Positions 24,668 through 33,564 of a DNA stretch of 64,000 nucleotides are shown here, in pieces. The DNA comes from Cronobacter condimenti 1330 (lineage in GTDB: Bacteria > Pseudomonadota > Gammaproteobacteria > Enterobacterales > Enterobacteriaceae), in assembly GCF_001277255.1 (NCBI RefSeq), contig NZ_CP012264.1, positions 1,488,001-1,552,000 of the forward strand. Reading direction: 5' to 3'. Both the position numbers and the translations under genes were made by a program. Position 1 is the stretch's first letter, and each line of letters starts with the position of its first letter. The notes under the pieces are model-generated. The model did no database searches. It was not told where the DNA came from and worked only from the letters and a program-made list of their open reading frames with translations.

Positions 24668-26434
24668 TTAAATCTCCTCCTGACGGTGCGCCAGCAGTGC
24701 GGCGAAATAGCCGTCGGCAGCGCTGAGCGTCGCGACGTCTCCACGCTCGACAAGACGGCCGTCGCGCATCACCCAGATTTCATCCCAGGCGGCGATATGA
24801 TCAATCTGATGCGTCACCATGAGCGTGGTCTGCGACAGCGAGGCACTTTCCAGCGCCTGCATTACGCGGTGCTCGCTGCCCGCATCAAGGCTTGCAGAAG
24901 GCTCGTCCAGCAGCAGCAAACGACAGGGGCTCAGCAGGGCACGCGCCACTGCCACGCGCTGTGCCTGGCCCACAGACAACCCGGCAGACTGATCGCCAAC
25001 AGGCGTATCGACACCCTGTGCGAGCAGCGGTAAAAATTCACTGACCCAGGCTTTGTCCAGCGCGGTCTGAAGCTGCGCGTCGCTGGCGTCCGGTGCCGAG
25101 AGAAGGACATTTTCTTTGAGCGTGGCGGCAGGCAACTGCGGGTTTTGTCCCACCCAGCTTAACTGTCGACGCCAGCTTTCCGGGTCCAGATCGCGCAATT
25201 CAACGCCATTGACGCGAAGCGAGCCTTCATAGGGCAGAAACCCCGCCAGCAGATTTAGCAGCGAGCTTTTTCCGGCCCCACTTTGTCCGACCAGCGCCAC
25301 GCGTTTGCCGGCAGGCAGTACGAAGCTCAGCGGCCCCGCGAGACGTTTACCCTGCGGGGACAGAATGGTCAGTCCCTGCGCCTCAAGCATAATGGGCTCG
25401 CAGCCGGACAGTTCGAGCGCGCCTTTTTCTGCGTGCTGAATGGGGGTTTCCAGGAAGGTTTTCAGGCTGTCGGCTGCGCCAATTGCCTGTGCTTTGGCGT
25501 GATAAAACGTGCCCAGATCGCGCAATGGCTGAAAGAATTCCGGGGCAAGGATTAACGCAAGGAAACCGGCAAAAAGGGTCACGCCGGTGCCGTAATGGCC
25601 GAAATTAAGTTCGCCCAGATAAGAGAAACCGAAGTAGACCGCGACCAGCGCGATCGACAGGGAGGTAAAAAACTCGAGCACGCCAGAAGAGAGAAACGCC
25701 AGGCGCAATACTTCCATCGTGCGCTGGCGGAAATCCTGCGATGCAATGCGAATGTTGTCGGTTTCTGCTGCGCCACGATGAAACAGGCGCAGCGTCTCCA
25801 TGCCGCGCAGGCGATCAAGGAAATTGCCGCTAAGACGCGCCAACGCCTGGAAATTGCGGCGGTTGGCGTCGGCAGCGCCCATGCCGACCATCGCCATAAA
25901 CAGCGGGATCAGAGGCGCGGTGCCAAGAAGAATCAGTGCGGCGGTCCAGTTATAGGGAAAGATCGCGATCACAATCAGCAGCGGTACGCTCGCGGCCAGC
26001 GCCATTTGCGGCAGGTAGCGGGCGTAGAAGTCGTGCATGTCGTCAATCTGCTCAAGGATAAGCGTGGCCCAACTGCCCGCAGGTTTGCCCTGAATCCAGG
26101 CGGGACCGGCCTCCTGCAAGCGGTTCATCACCTGTTGGCGGATGCGCGCGCGGATATGTTGTCCGGCATGAAATCCCACTTTCTCGCGCAGCCAGACCAT
26201 CCAGGCGCGCAGCACAAAAACCAGGATCAGCAGCGCAAACGGCAGCAGGAGCGCCTCGCGAGGGATGGCTTTCATAATCATATCGTGCAGAAGATCGGCC
26301 AGAAGCCAGGCCTGTGCCACGATAAGCAGACCGCTCACCACGCCCAGCAGACGTGAAAGGTTGAGCCAGCGGCGGGAGATAACGCTTTGCTGTTTGAGCC
26401 AGCGGGTCAGTTCTTGTTGACGGGTTTTATTCAT
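24668..26434 (-). CDS. cydD: CydD, subunit of the CydDC cysteine/glutathione ABC exporter
   Basis: CydD is the partner half-transporter of CydC, 588 residues as in E. coli. It has six hydrophobic helices in the first 320 residues and an ATPase domain with Walker A GQSGAGKS, signature LSVGQAQRVAVARALL (LSVGQ instead of LSGGQ, as in the family) and LLLDEPSASLD. The start at 26434 (MNKTRQQELTRWLKQQ) is chosen by homology. It is first gene of cydDC, 115 bp from trxB. Confidence 0.95.
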   Translation of the reverse strand: MNKTRQQELTRWLKQQSVISRRWLNLSRLLGVVSGLLIVAQAWLLADLLHDMIMKAIPREALLLPFALLILVFVLRAWMVWLREKVGFHAGQHIRARIRQQVMNRLQEAGPAWIQGKPAGSWATLILEQIDDMHDFYARYLPQMALAASVPLLIVIAIFPYNWTAALILLGTAPLIPLFMAMVGMGAADANRRNFQALARLSGNFLDRLRGMETLRLFHRGAAETDNIRIASQDFRQRTMEVLRLAFLSSGVLEFFTSLSIALVAVYFGFSYLGELNFGHYGTGVTLFAGFLALILAPEFFQPLRDLGTFYHAKAQAIGAADSLKTFLETPIQHAEKGALELSGCEPIMLEAQGLTILSPQGKRLAGPLSFVLPAGKRVALVGQSGAGKSSLLNLLAGFLPYEGSLRVNGVELRDLDPESWRRQLSWVGQNPQLPAATLKENVLLSAPDASDAQLQTALDKAWVSEFLPLLAQGVDTPVGDQSAGLSVGQAQRVAVARALLSPCRLLLLDEPSASLDAGSEHRVMQALESASLSQTTLMVTHQIDHIAAWDEIWVMRDGRLVERGDVATLSAADGYFAALLAHRQEEI

Positions 26435-26512
26435 TGCATGCACTGAGCAGTAAAATCCAGAGTGCTCGCCGTACGACGAGAGAGCAGGCAATGTTACAAC
26501 GGGGATAAAAGA

Positions 26513-26534
26513 AAGGCGACTGATTCGTCGCCTT
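26513..26534 (-). terminator. trxB terminator
   Basis: AAGGCGAC (26513-26520), 6-nt loop and GTCGCCTT (26527-26534). Read on the minus strand it is followed by TCTTTT, 15 bp after the trxB stop. Confidence 0.75.
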
Positions 26535-26549
26535 GTTTAACACGTGGAA

Positions 26550-27518
26550 TTAGCTGTGCTTTTCAGCCAGACCGTCCAGGTAGCGTTCGGCGTCCAGCGC
26601 GGCCATACAGCCGGTGCCCGCAGAAGTGATCGCCTGACGGTAGATATGGTCCATCACGTCGCCTGCGGCGAACACGCCAGGAATACTGGTCTGGGTGGCG
26701 TTGCCGTGAATGCCAGACTGGACTTTGATATAGCCGTTTTCAAGTTCCAGCTGACCATCAAAAATCGCAGTGTTCGGGCTATGACCGATAGCCACAAACA
26801 GCCCCGCGACATCCAGCGTCTCGACGTTGTCCGGGTTTTGCGTATCGCGCAGACGCAAACCGCTCACGCCCATCTGATCGCCGGTCACTTCTTCCAGGGT
26901 ACGGTGGGTATGCAGCACAATGTTGCCGCTCTCCACTTTATCCATCAGACGTTTCACCAGGATTTTCTCGGCGCGGAAGGTATCGCGACGGTGGATCAGA
27001 TGCACTTCAGAGGCAATATTTGCCAGGTAAAGCGCTTCTTCTACGGCAGTATTGCCGCCGCCGATGACCGCGACTTTCTGGTTGCGGTAGAAGAACCCGT
27101 CGCAGGTAGCGCAGGCGGAAACGCCACGGCCTTTATAGGCTTCTTCAGACGGCAGCCCCAGATAGCGCGCAGACGCGCCAGTGGCGATAATCAGCGCATC
27201 GCAGGTGTATTCACCGCTGTCACCGATAAGACGGAACGGACGGTTTTGCAGGTCGACCTTGTTGATATGGTCGAACAGAATTTCGGTTTCAAACTTCGCA
27301 GCATGCTCGTGCATGCGTTCCATCAACAGCGGACCGGTCAGATCGTGCGGGTCGCCTGGCCAGTTTTCCACTTCGGTTGTGGTGGTCAGTTGACCGCCTT
27401 TTTCCATCCCGGTAATCAGAACCGGCTTCAGATTGGCGCGCGCAGCGTAGACCGCAGCGGTGTATCCCGCCGGGCCGGAGCCAAGAATTAACAGCTTACT
27501 GTGTTTAGCCGTGCCCAT
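26550..27518 (-). CDS. trxB: TrxB, thioredoxin reductase
   Basis: TrxB is an FAD-NADPH enzyme that reduces thioredoxin. It has 322 residues. The N-terminal FAD motif is GSGPAGYTAA (14-23), the redox centre CATC is at 136-139, the NADPH motif is GGGNTAVEEALY and the C-terminal FAD segment is GVFAAGDVMD. The start at 27518 (MGTAKHSKLL) has GAGGA upstream; the open frame extends 32 codons further but without support. It is divergent from lrp, and with cydDC forms a thiol-redox neighbourhood. Confidence 0.97.
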   Translation of the reverse strand: MGTAKHSKLLILGSGPAGYTAAVYAARANLKPVLITGMEKGGQLTTTTEVENWPGDPHDLTGPLLMERMHEHAAKFETEILFDHINKVDLQNRPFRLIGDSGEYTCDALIIATGASARYLGLPSEEAYKGRGVSACATCDGFFYRNQKVAVIGGGNTAVEEALYLANIASEVHLIHRRDTFRAEKILVKRLMDKVESGNIVLHTHRTLEEVTGDQMGVSGLRLRDTQNPDNVETLDVAGLFVAIGHSPNTAIFDGQLELENGYIKVQSGIHGNATQTSIPGVFAAGDVMDHIYRQAITSAGTGCMAALDAERYLDGLAEKHS

Positions 27519-27987
27519 GAGATCCTCATTGTTGTTGGCAGACAATGGGCTGGATTGTAGGGAATTTAGCGGGCTAAAAAAAGAGTGTGGCAATTTTGTT
27601 AACGATACATGCAATAGCTTTAGCCAATAGCGCCATTATTTTTACTGATTAAAAAGCGCGGCAGATAAGGTAGTAAAATGAGGAATAATCGCTACTCGTT
27701 ACCACTGTCTGGCACGTTCTACTAAAAATCGATGTTTTGCTTTGACAATCCCCTGCGCTTTTGCGAAAACATTCGAGGAAGAAAAAGTGTTGGCTTTGGT
27801 TATAGCGCATTCTGGCGCAAGCTCGTGCCAATTTACCGGGCTATTGAAATTCACGCATGGTGTGGACAGACGCCATGCGTAATATCGATAGCTGCCAGCG
27901 GGCAACGGTCTTCTAACTGACACCCTGAACAGTGAAGTGCAATGGGTAATGGCAGGTGTAGGGAAGGAATACAGAGAGACAATAATA
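27519..27987. promoter_or_regulatory. trxB-lrp divergent regulatory region with long lrp leader (469 bp)
   Basis: No convincing gene lies here. It holds the trxB promoter and, on the plus strand, the lrp promoter and leader; in E. coli lrp has an untranslated leader of roughly 270 nt. A perfect -35 hexamer TTGACA is at 27742-27747, with only a weak -10 partner about 17-18 bp downstream. A perfect 8-bp inverted repeat (27853-27880) falls in the presumed leader. Confidence 0.5.
27853..27880 (+). repeat. Inverted repeat in lrp leader
   Basis: ACGCATGG (27853-27860) and CCATGCGT (27873-27880) form a perfect 8-bp stem with a 12-nt loop, about 110 nt before the lrp start. It could be an RNA stem in the leader or a protein-binding dyad. 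Confidence 0.5.
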
Positions 27988-28482
27988 ATGGTAGATAGCA
28001 AGAAGCGCCCTGGCAAAGATCTCGACCGTATCGATCGTAACATTCTTAATGAGCTGCAAAAGGATGGGCGTATTTCTAACGTCGAGCTTTCAAAAAGAGT
28101 GGGTCTTTCACCGACGCCGTGCCTTGAGCGCGTTCGTCGTCTGGAACGACAGGGTTTTATTCAGGGCTATACGGCTCTGTTGAACCCGCATTATCTGGAT
28201 GCCTCACTTCTGGTATTTGTTGAGATTACTCTGAATCGTGGCGCGCCGGATGTGTTTGAGCAATTCAATGCTGCTGTACAAAAGCTGGAAGAAATTCAGG
28301 AGTGCCATCTGGTTTCCGGTGATTTCGACTACCTGTTGAAAACCCGTGTACCGGATATGTCCGCTTACCGTAAGCTGCTGGGCGAAACCCTGCTGCGTCT
28401 GCCGGGCGTTAATGACACCCGTACTTACGTCGTCATGGAAGAAGTCAAGCAAAGTAATCGTCTGGTTATTAAGACCCGCTAA
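27988..28482 (+). CDS. lrp: Lrp, leucine-responsive regulatory protein
   Basis: Lrp is a global regulator of amino-acid metabolism, transport and fimbriae. It has 164 residues: N-terminal helix-turn-helix (about 15-60, DRIDRNILNELQKDGRISNVELSKRVGLS region) and a C-terminal RAM ligand-sensing domain (about 75-150, with HLVSGDFDYLLKTRV). The start is ATG 27988 (MVDSKKRPGKDLDRID), with GAGAG upstream. It is divergent from trxB with ftsK downstream, the same order as in E. coli. Confidence 0.98.
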   Translation: MVDSKKRPGKDLDRIDRNILNELQKDGRISNVELSKRVGLSPTPCLERVRRLERQGFIQGYTALLNPHYLDASLLVFVEITLNRGAPDVFEQFNAAVQKLEEIQECHLVSGDFDYLLKTRVPDMSAYRKLLGETLLRLPGVNDTRTYVVMEEVKQSNRLVIKTR

Positions 28483-28538
28483 CACAGAACAGGTGCAAAC
28501 CGGGCGTAGTTTGATTACACTCCTGTTAATCCATACAG

Positions 28539-28568
28539 CAGCAGTGGCGGGGTTTCTCGCCACTGCTG
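28539..28568 (+). terminator. Hairpin after lrp
   Basis: CAGCAGTGGCG (28539-28549) and CGCCACTGCTG (28558-28568) form a perfect 11-bp stem with an 8-nt loop, followed by TCCGTTTT. It is the likely lrp terminator, lying only about 35 bp before ftsK. Confidence 0.7.
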
Positions 28569-28601
28569 TCCGTTTTACCTCATGGACCTGGAGAGCCTGT
28601 C

Positions 28602-31600
28602 TTGAGCCAGGAATACACCGAAGACAAAGAAGTCACACTCACTAAATTAAGCAGCGGGCGACGTCTGCTCGAGGCGCTGCTGATCCTCGTTGTGCTGTTT
28701 GCCGTCTGGCTGATGGCCGCCCTGTTAAGCTTCAATCCTTCCGATCCGAGCTGGTCACAAACAGCCTGGCATGAGCCTATTCATAATCTAGGCGGCGCGC
28801 CGGGCGCATGGCTTGCGGATACGTTGTTCTTTATTTTTGGCGTAATGGCTTACACCATTCCGGTCATTATGGTCGGCGGGTGTTGGTTTGCCTGGCGTCA
28901 GCGCGGCAATGACGATTACATCGACTATTTCGCCGTAGCGCTGCGCCTTATCGGCGTGCTGGCGCTGATCCTGACCTCTTGTGGGCTGGCCGCGATCAAC
29001 GCTGACGATATCTGGTATTTCGCCTCCGGCGGCGTGGTAGGTAGCCTGCTCAGCACGGCGTTACAGCCCATGCTCAACAGTAGCGGCGGCACCATCGCGC
29101 TACTGTGCGTCTGGGCGGCAGGGCTAACGCTCTTTACCGGCTGGTCATGGGTTAGCATCGCCGAGAAAATCGGCAGCGTCGTATTGACCGTGTTGACGTT
29201 TGCGAGCAACCGTACCCGCCGGGACGATACCTGGCAGGATGAAGACGACTACGAAGACGATGAAGAGCACGACGAATATGAAGAGGATGAGCGCGAGCTG
29301 AAGCCAGCGAAAGGAGAGTCCCGCCGCGCGCGTATTCTTCGTGGGGCTTTAGCGCGTCGTAAACGACTGGCCGATAAATTTAGCAACCCTGTCGCGCGTA
29401 AAACCGACGAAGCGCTCTTTTCTGGCAAACGTATGGATGACGCCGAGGAGGTGCAATATAGCGTACGCGGTACGCCAGCCGATGCGGACGACGTGCTCTT
29501 CTCTGGTCATAAAGTCACTGAGTCGGACATGTTTTATGACGAAAACGATCCGCTGCTCAATGGTCATTCCATTGCCGACCCGGCCGCCGCTGCGGCTGCC
29601 GCGACGCCGGTTGCGCCGGTTTGGGCTGCTGCCCAAACGGCTATGCCGTCTGATTCCGTTAGCGTCCAGGCACCGGATGCCGCAACGGGTATTGAATGGC
29701 ACACCGCGTCTTCTGCGCCGCAATCCCATCCGGGTATCGCGCCAGAGCCGGATTATTACGCACAACCGCCCGTTACTGGCGCGCCGTTACAGGATGACCG
29801 TGGCTTGCAGCCTGCGCAGGCCAGCACACCTGCACCGCAAACTTATCAGCCTGTGCAAGCGAACCCTGCGCAATCGCCGTATCACTCTGCGCAACCGCAG
29901 GGATACGAGACTCAACAATCGCAGGGTTACCACACTCAGCACGCGCATCAACCGCATCCAGTGGCGTACCAGCAGACACCGACGCTGCATGACCCCTATA
30001 CCGAGCCGCACGCGGCGCACCATCCTTCTGCTGAGGAGCCCTACGCGGCAGCGCAAGACGCCTTTACGCCAACACAACAGCCTTATACCCCCGGTCAAGT
30101 CACCGAGCCTGTGTATGAACCAGAGCCGGTTGCACCTCCGGAAGAGGTTAAACCTGCGCGTCCGCCGCTTTACCACTTTGAAGAAGTGGAGGCGCAGCGC
30201 GCTCGCGAGCGTGAACAACTGGCTGCATGGTATCAACCTGTCCCCGACCCGCAGGAACTTGCCCGCAAAGAGGAACCCGCGCGCGCGTCACAAACATCCG
30301 CGACTCCTGTGCACGTTTCAGATATTGCTGGTGCTGCCGCAGCGGGTATGAATGCTGGTGCATCGGCGAGCGCTGCGGCCGCGTCCGTTCACGCGGCTTC
30401 GCAGGCGGCTTCCGTAGCGTCACACACTGCGGCTGCCGCGTTTACGCCGGTTGCCGGTGAGGCGCCGCGTCCTCAGGTGAAAGAGGGTATAGGCCCGCAA
30501 CTGCCGCGTCCAAATCGTGTCCGCGTACCGACCCGGCGTGAGCTGGCTTCTTACGGCATCAAACTGCCGTCTCAGCGGATGGCGGAAGAGCGTGCCCGCG
30601 AAGAGGCCGAGCGTCGTATGGCGCAACAGCCTCAGGGTGTCTCAGAAGAAGAAGCGGACGCGATGTACCAGGATGAACTGGCGCGTCAGTTTGCCGCCTC
30701 CCAGCAGCAGCGTTACGGTGAAGAGTATCAGGCTGAAATGAGTCCCGAGGACGCAGAGGCCGCTGAACAGGCGGAACTGGCGCGCCAGTTTGCCGCCACA
30801 CAGCAGCAGCGTTACGCCACGCCGCAGCCTTCAGGGGCAGCGCCGCACCTGCCGGATGATTTCGAGTTTTCACCAATGAAAACGCTTGTCAGTGAAGGGC
30901 CGAGTGAACCGCTCTTCATGCCTGATGTAGCAGGGCCTGTTGAACCTGAGCCGTATCGCCAGCCACCACAGCCAGCGCCGTCTCACTATCAGGCCCCGCA
31001 ACAGCCACCAGCGCAATATGCGGCACCTGCACCGGCTAATACAACCCAACCGGCATATGCGCAACCGCCGCAGGGGCATATTCAGCCCTCTGCTGCGCCA
31101 CAGCCACCGGTTCAGTCACAGCAATACGCTGCACCTGCGCCAAGCTATCCGCCTTCGCAACCCGCCGCTGCGCCTGTCCAGACTGCACCGCCTGCTCAAG
31201 CACCGCGCGACAGCCTGATTCACCCGCTGTTAATGCGCAATGGCGATGAGTTGCCAACGCATAAGCCCTCTACGCCGCTGCCTTCACTGGATCTTCTGAC
31301 ATCGCCACCGGCGGAAGTTGAACCGGTGGATACCTTTGCACTGGAGCAGATGGCACGCCTGGTAGAAGCGCGTCTGGCGGATTTCCGCATCAAAGCGGAT
31401 GTCGTCAACTACTCGCCTGGCCCTGTGATTACGCGCTTTGAGCTGAATCTGGCACCTGGCGTTAAAGCCGCGCGTATCTCGAACCTTTCTCGCGATCTTG
31501 CTCGTTCGCTTTCAACCGTCGCTGTGCGCGTCGTAGAGGTTATTCCCGGTAAACCTTATGTCGGCCTTGAACTGCCGAATAAGAAACGTCAAACCGTTTA

Positions 31601-32750
31601 CCTGCGAGAAGTGCTGGACTGCGCGAAATTCCGCGACAATCCGTCGCCGCTGAGCGTCGTACTGGGTAAAGATATCGCAGGCGATCCGGTCGTTGCCGAC
31701 CTCGCGAAGATGCCGCATCTGCTGGTAGCAGGTACGACCGGTTCAGGTAAGTCGGTGGGTGTTAACGCCATGATCCTGAGTATGCTCTATAAGGCGACGC
31801 CGGAAGACGTGAAATTCATCATGATCGACCCGAAAATGCTGGAGCTGTCCGTTTACGAAGGTATTCCGCATCTTCTGACCGAAGTGGTTACCGACATGAA
31901 GGACGCTGCCAATGCCCTGCGCTGGAGCGTGAATGAGATGGAGCGCCGCTATAAGTTAATGTCGGCGCTCGGGGTGCGTAACCTTGCTGGCTATAACGAG
32001 AAAATCGCCGAAGCCGAACGCATGGGGCGCCCTATCCCGGATCCTTACTGGAAACCTGGCGATAGCATGGACGCAACGCATCCGGTGCTGACTAAACTGC
32101 CGTATATCGTGGTGCTGGTTGATGAATTTGCTGATCTGATGATGACCGTCGGTAAGAAAGTGGAAGAGCTTATCGCACGTCTCGCGCAGAAAGCTCGTGC
32201 TGCGGGTATCCATCTGGTGCTGGCTACTCAGCGACCTTCAGTAGATGTCATTACCGGTCTTATCAAAGCTAACATTCCGACACGTATTGCGTTTACCGTT
32301 TCCAGTAAGATTGACTCGCGCACGATCCTCGATCAGGGCGGGGCGGAATCGCTGCTGGGGATGGGCGATATGCTCTACTCCGGCCCGAACTCGTCAATGC
32401 CAGTGCGTGTTCACGGCGCGTTTGTACGCGATGAAGAAGTGCATGCCGTGGTGCAGGACTGGAAAGCGCGCGGTCGTCCGCAATATGTTGATGGCATCAC
32501 CTCTGACAGCGAAAGCGAAGGCGGCGGTGGGGGCTTTGACGGCGGGGAAGAGCTCGATCCATTGTTTGATCAGGCAGTCGCGTTTGTGGTGGAAAAACGC
32601 AAAGCGTCAATTTCGGGCGTGCAGCGTCAATTCCGTATTGGCTACAACCGCGCCGCGCGCATTATTGAACAGATGGAGATGCAGGGCATCGTCAGTGAAC
32701 AGGGCCATAACGGCAACCGCGAAGTGTTGGCACCGCCGCCTTTTGAGTAG
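28602..32750 (+). CDS. ftsK: FtsK, DNA translocase and divisome protein
   Basis: FtsK anchors at the septum and pumps chromosome dimers toward dif for XerCD resolution. It has 1382 residues (E. coli 1329). Four or more N-terminal transmembrane helices span about 25-200. A long Ala/Pro/Gln/acidic linker runs to about residue 890. The RecA-like motor has Walker A GTTGSGKS near 1044, and a C-terminal gamma winged helix (from about 1334, with RQFRIGYNRAARIIEQME) reads KOPS. The start codon is TTG at 28602, giving MSQEYTEDKEVTL, the conserved N-terminus. The linker contains an internal 14-residue tandem repeat (about 692 and 725). Confidence 0.97.
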   Translation: MSQEYTEDKEVTLTKLSSGRRLLEALLILVVLFAVWLMAALLSFNPSDPSWSQTAWHEPIHNLGGAPGAWLADTLFFIFGVMAYTIPVIMVGGCWFAWRQRGNDDYIDYFAVALRLIGVLALILTSCGLAAINADDIWYFASGGVVGSLLSTALQPMLNSSGGTIALLCVWAAGLTLFTGWSWVSIAEKIGSVVLTVLTFASNRTRRDDTWQDEDDYEDDEEHDEYEEDERELKPAKGESRRARILRGALARRKRLADKFSNPVARKTDEALFSGKRMDDAEEVQYSVRGTPADADDVLFSGHKVTESDMFYDENDPLLNGHSIADPAAAAAAATPVAPVWAAAQTAMPSDSVSVQAPDAATGIEWHTASSAPQSHPGIAPEPDYYAQPPVTGAPLQDDRGLQPAQASTPAPQTYQPVQANPAQSPYHSAQPQGYETQQSQGYHTQHAHQPHPVAYQQTPTLHDPYTEPHAAHHPSAEEPYAAAQDAFTPTQQPYTPGQVTEPVYEPEPVAPPEEVKPARPPLYHFEEVEAQRAREREQLAAWYQPVPDPQELARKEEPARASQTSATPVHVSDIAGAAAAGMNAGASASAAAASVHAASQAASVASHTAAAAFTPVAGEAPRPQVKEGIGPQLPRPNRVRVPTRRELASYGIKLPSQRMAEERAREEAERRMAQQPQGVSEEEADAMYQDELARQFAASQQQRYGEEYQAEMSPEDAEAAEQAELARQFAATQQQRYATPQPSGAAPHLPDDFEFSPMKTLVSEGPSEPLFMPDVAGPVEPEPYRQPPQPAPSHYQAPQQPPAQYAAPAPANTTQPAYAQPPQGHIQPSAAPQPPVQSQQYAAPAPSYPPSQPAAAPVQTAPPAQAPRDSLIHPLLMRNGDELPTHKPSTPLPSLDLLTSPPAEVEPVDTFALEQMARLVEARLADFRIKADVVNYSPGPVITRFELNLAPGVKAARISNLSRDLARSLSTVAVRVVEVIPGKPYVGLELPNKKRQTVYLREVLDCAKFRDNPSPLSVVLGKDIAGDPVVADLAKMPHLLVAGTTGSGKSVGVNAMILSMLYKATPEDVKFIMIDPKMLELSVYEGIPHLLTEVVTDMKDAANALRWSVNEMERRYKLMSALGVRNLAGYNEKIAEAERMGRPIPDPYWKPGDSMDATHPVLTKLPYIVVLVDEFADLMMTVGKKVEELIARLAQKARAAGIHLVLATQRPSVDVITGLIKANIPTRIAFTVSSKIDSRTILDQGGAESLLGMGDMLYSGPNSSMPVRVHGAFVRDEEVHAVVQDWKARGRPQYVDGITSDSESEGGGGGFDGGEELDPLFDQAVAFVVEKRKASISGVQRQFRIGYNRAARIIEQMEMQGIVSEQGHNGNREVLAPPPFE
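30675..30815 (+). repeat. Duplicated 42-bp unit inside the ftsK linker
   Basis: Segments 30675-30716 and 30774-30815 differ at 3 of 42 positions by hand count. They encode ELARQFAASQQQRY and ELARQFAATQQQRY, 33 codons apart. The equivalent E. coli linker also has two ELARQFAQTQQQRY copies, so the duplication predates this lineage. Confidence 0.85.
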
Positions 32751-32941
32751 CAATCTGTTCCCCTGCGTGTGCGGCACGACAGCACGCATACGCAGGGCTT
32801 CCCACTCATCCTGACTGTGCAAAGATGGGTAAATAACCAAAAAATCAGGTTTTTCTTCTGTCGAAAACTACAGCCTTGTGGCTACAGTAAGGGACAGTAA
32901 GCGATCCCGTACCGGGGTCGGTCGTATTCTGAGGGATAACA

Positions 32942-33556
32942 ATGAAAAAAATCGCCGTTACCTGTGCTTTGCTTTCCGCGTTTGCCGCATCTTCCGTTTG
33001 GGCGGATGCCGCAGGCGATTTGAAAAGCCGTCTCGATAAAGTTAGCAGCTTCCACGCCAGCTTCACGCAAAAGGTGACCGATGGCAGCGGTGCTGCCGTG
33101 CAGGAAGGACAGGGCGATCTATGGGTTAAACGTCCTAATTTGTTTAACTGGCATATGACGCAGCCGGATGAAAGCGTGTTGATTTCTGATGGTAAGACAC
33201 TGTGGTTCTATAACCCGTTTGTCGAACAGGCGAGCGCAACCTGGCTTAAAGATGCCACCAGCAATACGCCGTTTATGCTCATTGCGCGTAACCAAAGCAG
33301 CGACTGGCAGCAATACAACATCAAACAAAACGGCGACGATTTCGTGCTCACGCCGAAAGCCAGTAGCGGCAACCTGAAACAATTTACGATCAATGTGAGC
33401 CGTGACGGCACCATTAATCAATTCAGCGCCGTTGAGCAGGATGAGCAGCGCAGCAGCTATCAGCTTAAGTCACAGCAAAATGGCGCGGTAGATATGAGCA
33501 AGTTTACCTTTACGCCGCCGCAGGGCGTGACGGTGGACGACCAGCGTAATAAGTAG
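32942..33556 (+). CDS. lolA: LolA, periplasmic lipoprotein carrier
   Basis: LolA ferries outer-membrane lipoproteins from LolCDE to LolB. It has 204 residues with a Sec signal peptide MKKIAVTCALLSAFAASSVW-A cleaved before DAAGDL (mature from residue 22). The mature part shows the family pattern FHASFTQKV, DLWVKRPNLFNW and DGKTLWFYNPFVEQ. A 191-bp gap from ftsK probably carries its own promoter. It is followed after 8 bp by rarA, likely the same transcript. Confidence 0.97.
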   Translation: MKKIAVTCALLSAFAASSVWADAAGDLKSRLDKVSSFHASFTQKVTDGSGAAVQEGQGDLWVKRPNLFNWHMTQPDESVLISDGKTLWFYNPFVEQASATWLKDATSNTPFMLIARNQSSDWQQYNIKQNGDDFVLTPKASSGNLKQFTINVSRDGTINQFSAVEQDEQRSSYQLKSQQNGAVDMSKFTFTPPQGVTVDDQRNK

Positions 33557-33564
33557 AGGTCCGG

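Noticed and set aside
27699..28043. Minus-strand reading frame of about 114 codons upstream of lrp.
   Set aside because: It crosses the lrp start, has no ribosome site and no protein resemblance; the region is better read as promoter and leader.
29437..30351. Alternate-frame open stretch inside ftsK (about 304 codons).
   Set aside because: It arises from the repetitive Pro/Gln/Ala linker of FtsK; the translation is Arg-rich and unlike any protein.
29700..31200. CRISPR-like spacing of repeats.
   Set aside because: These are coding repeats of the FtsK linker, not equal-length palindromic repeats with spacers; no cas genes nearby.
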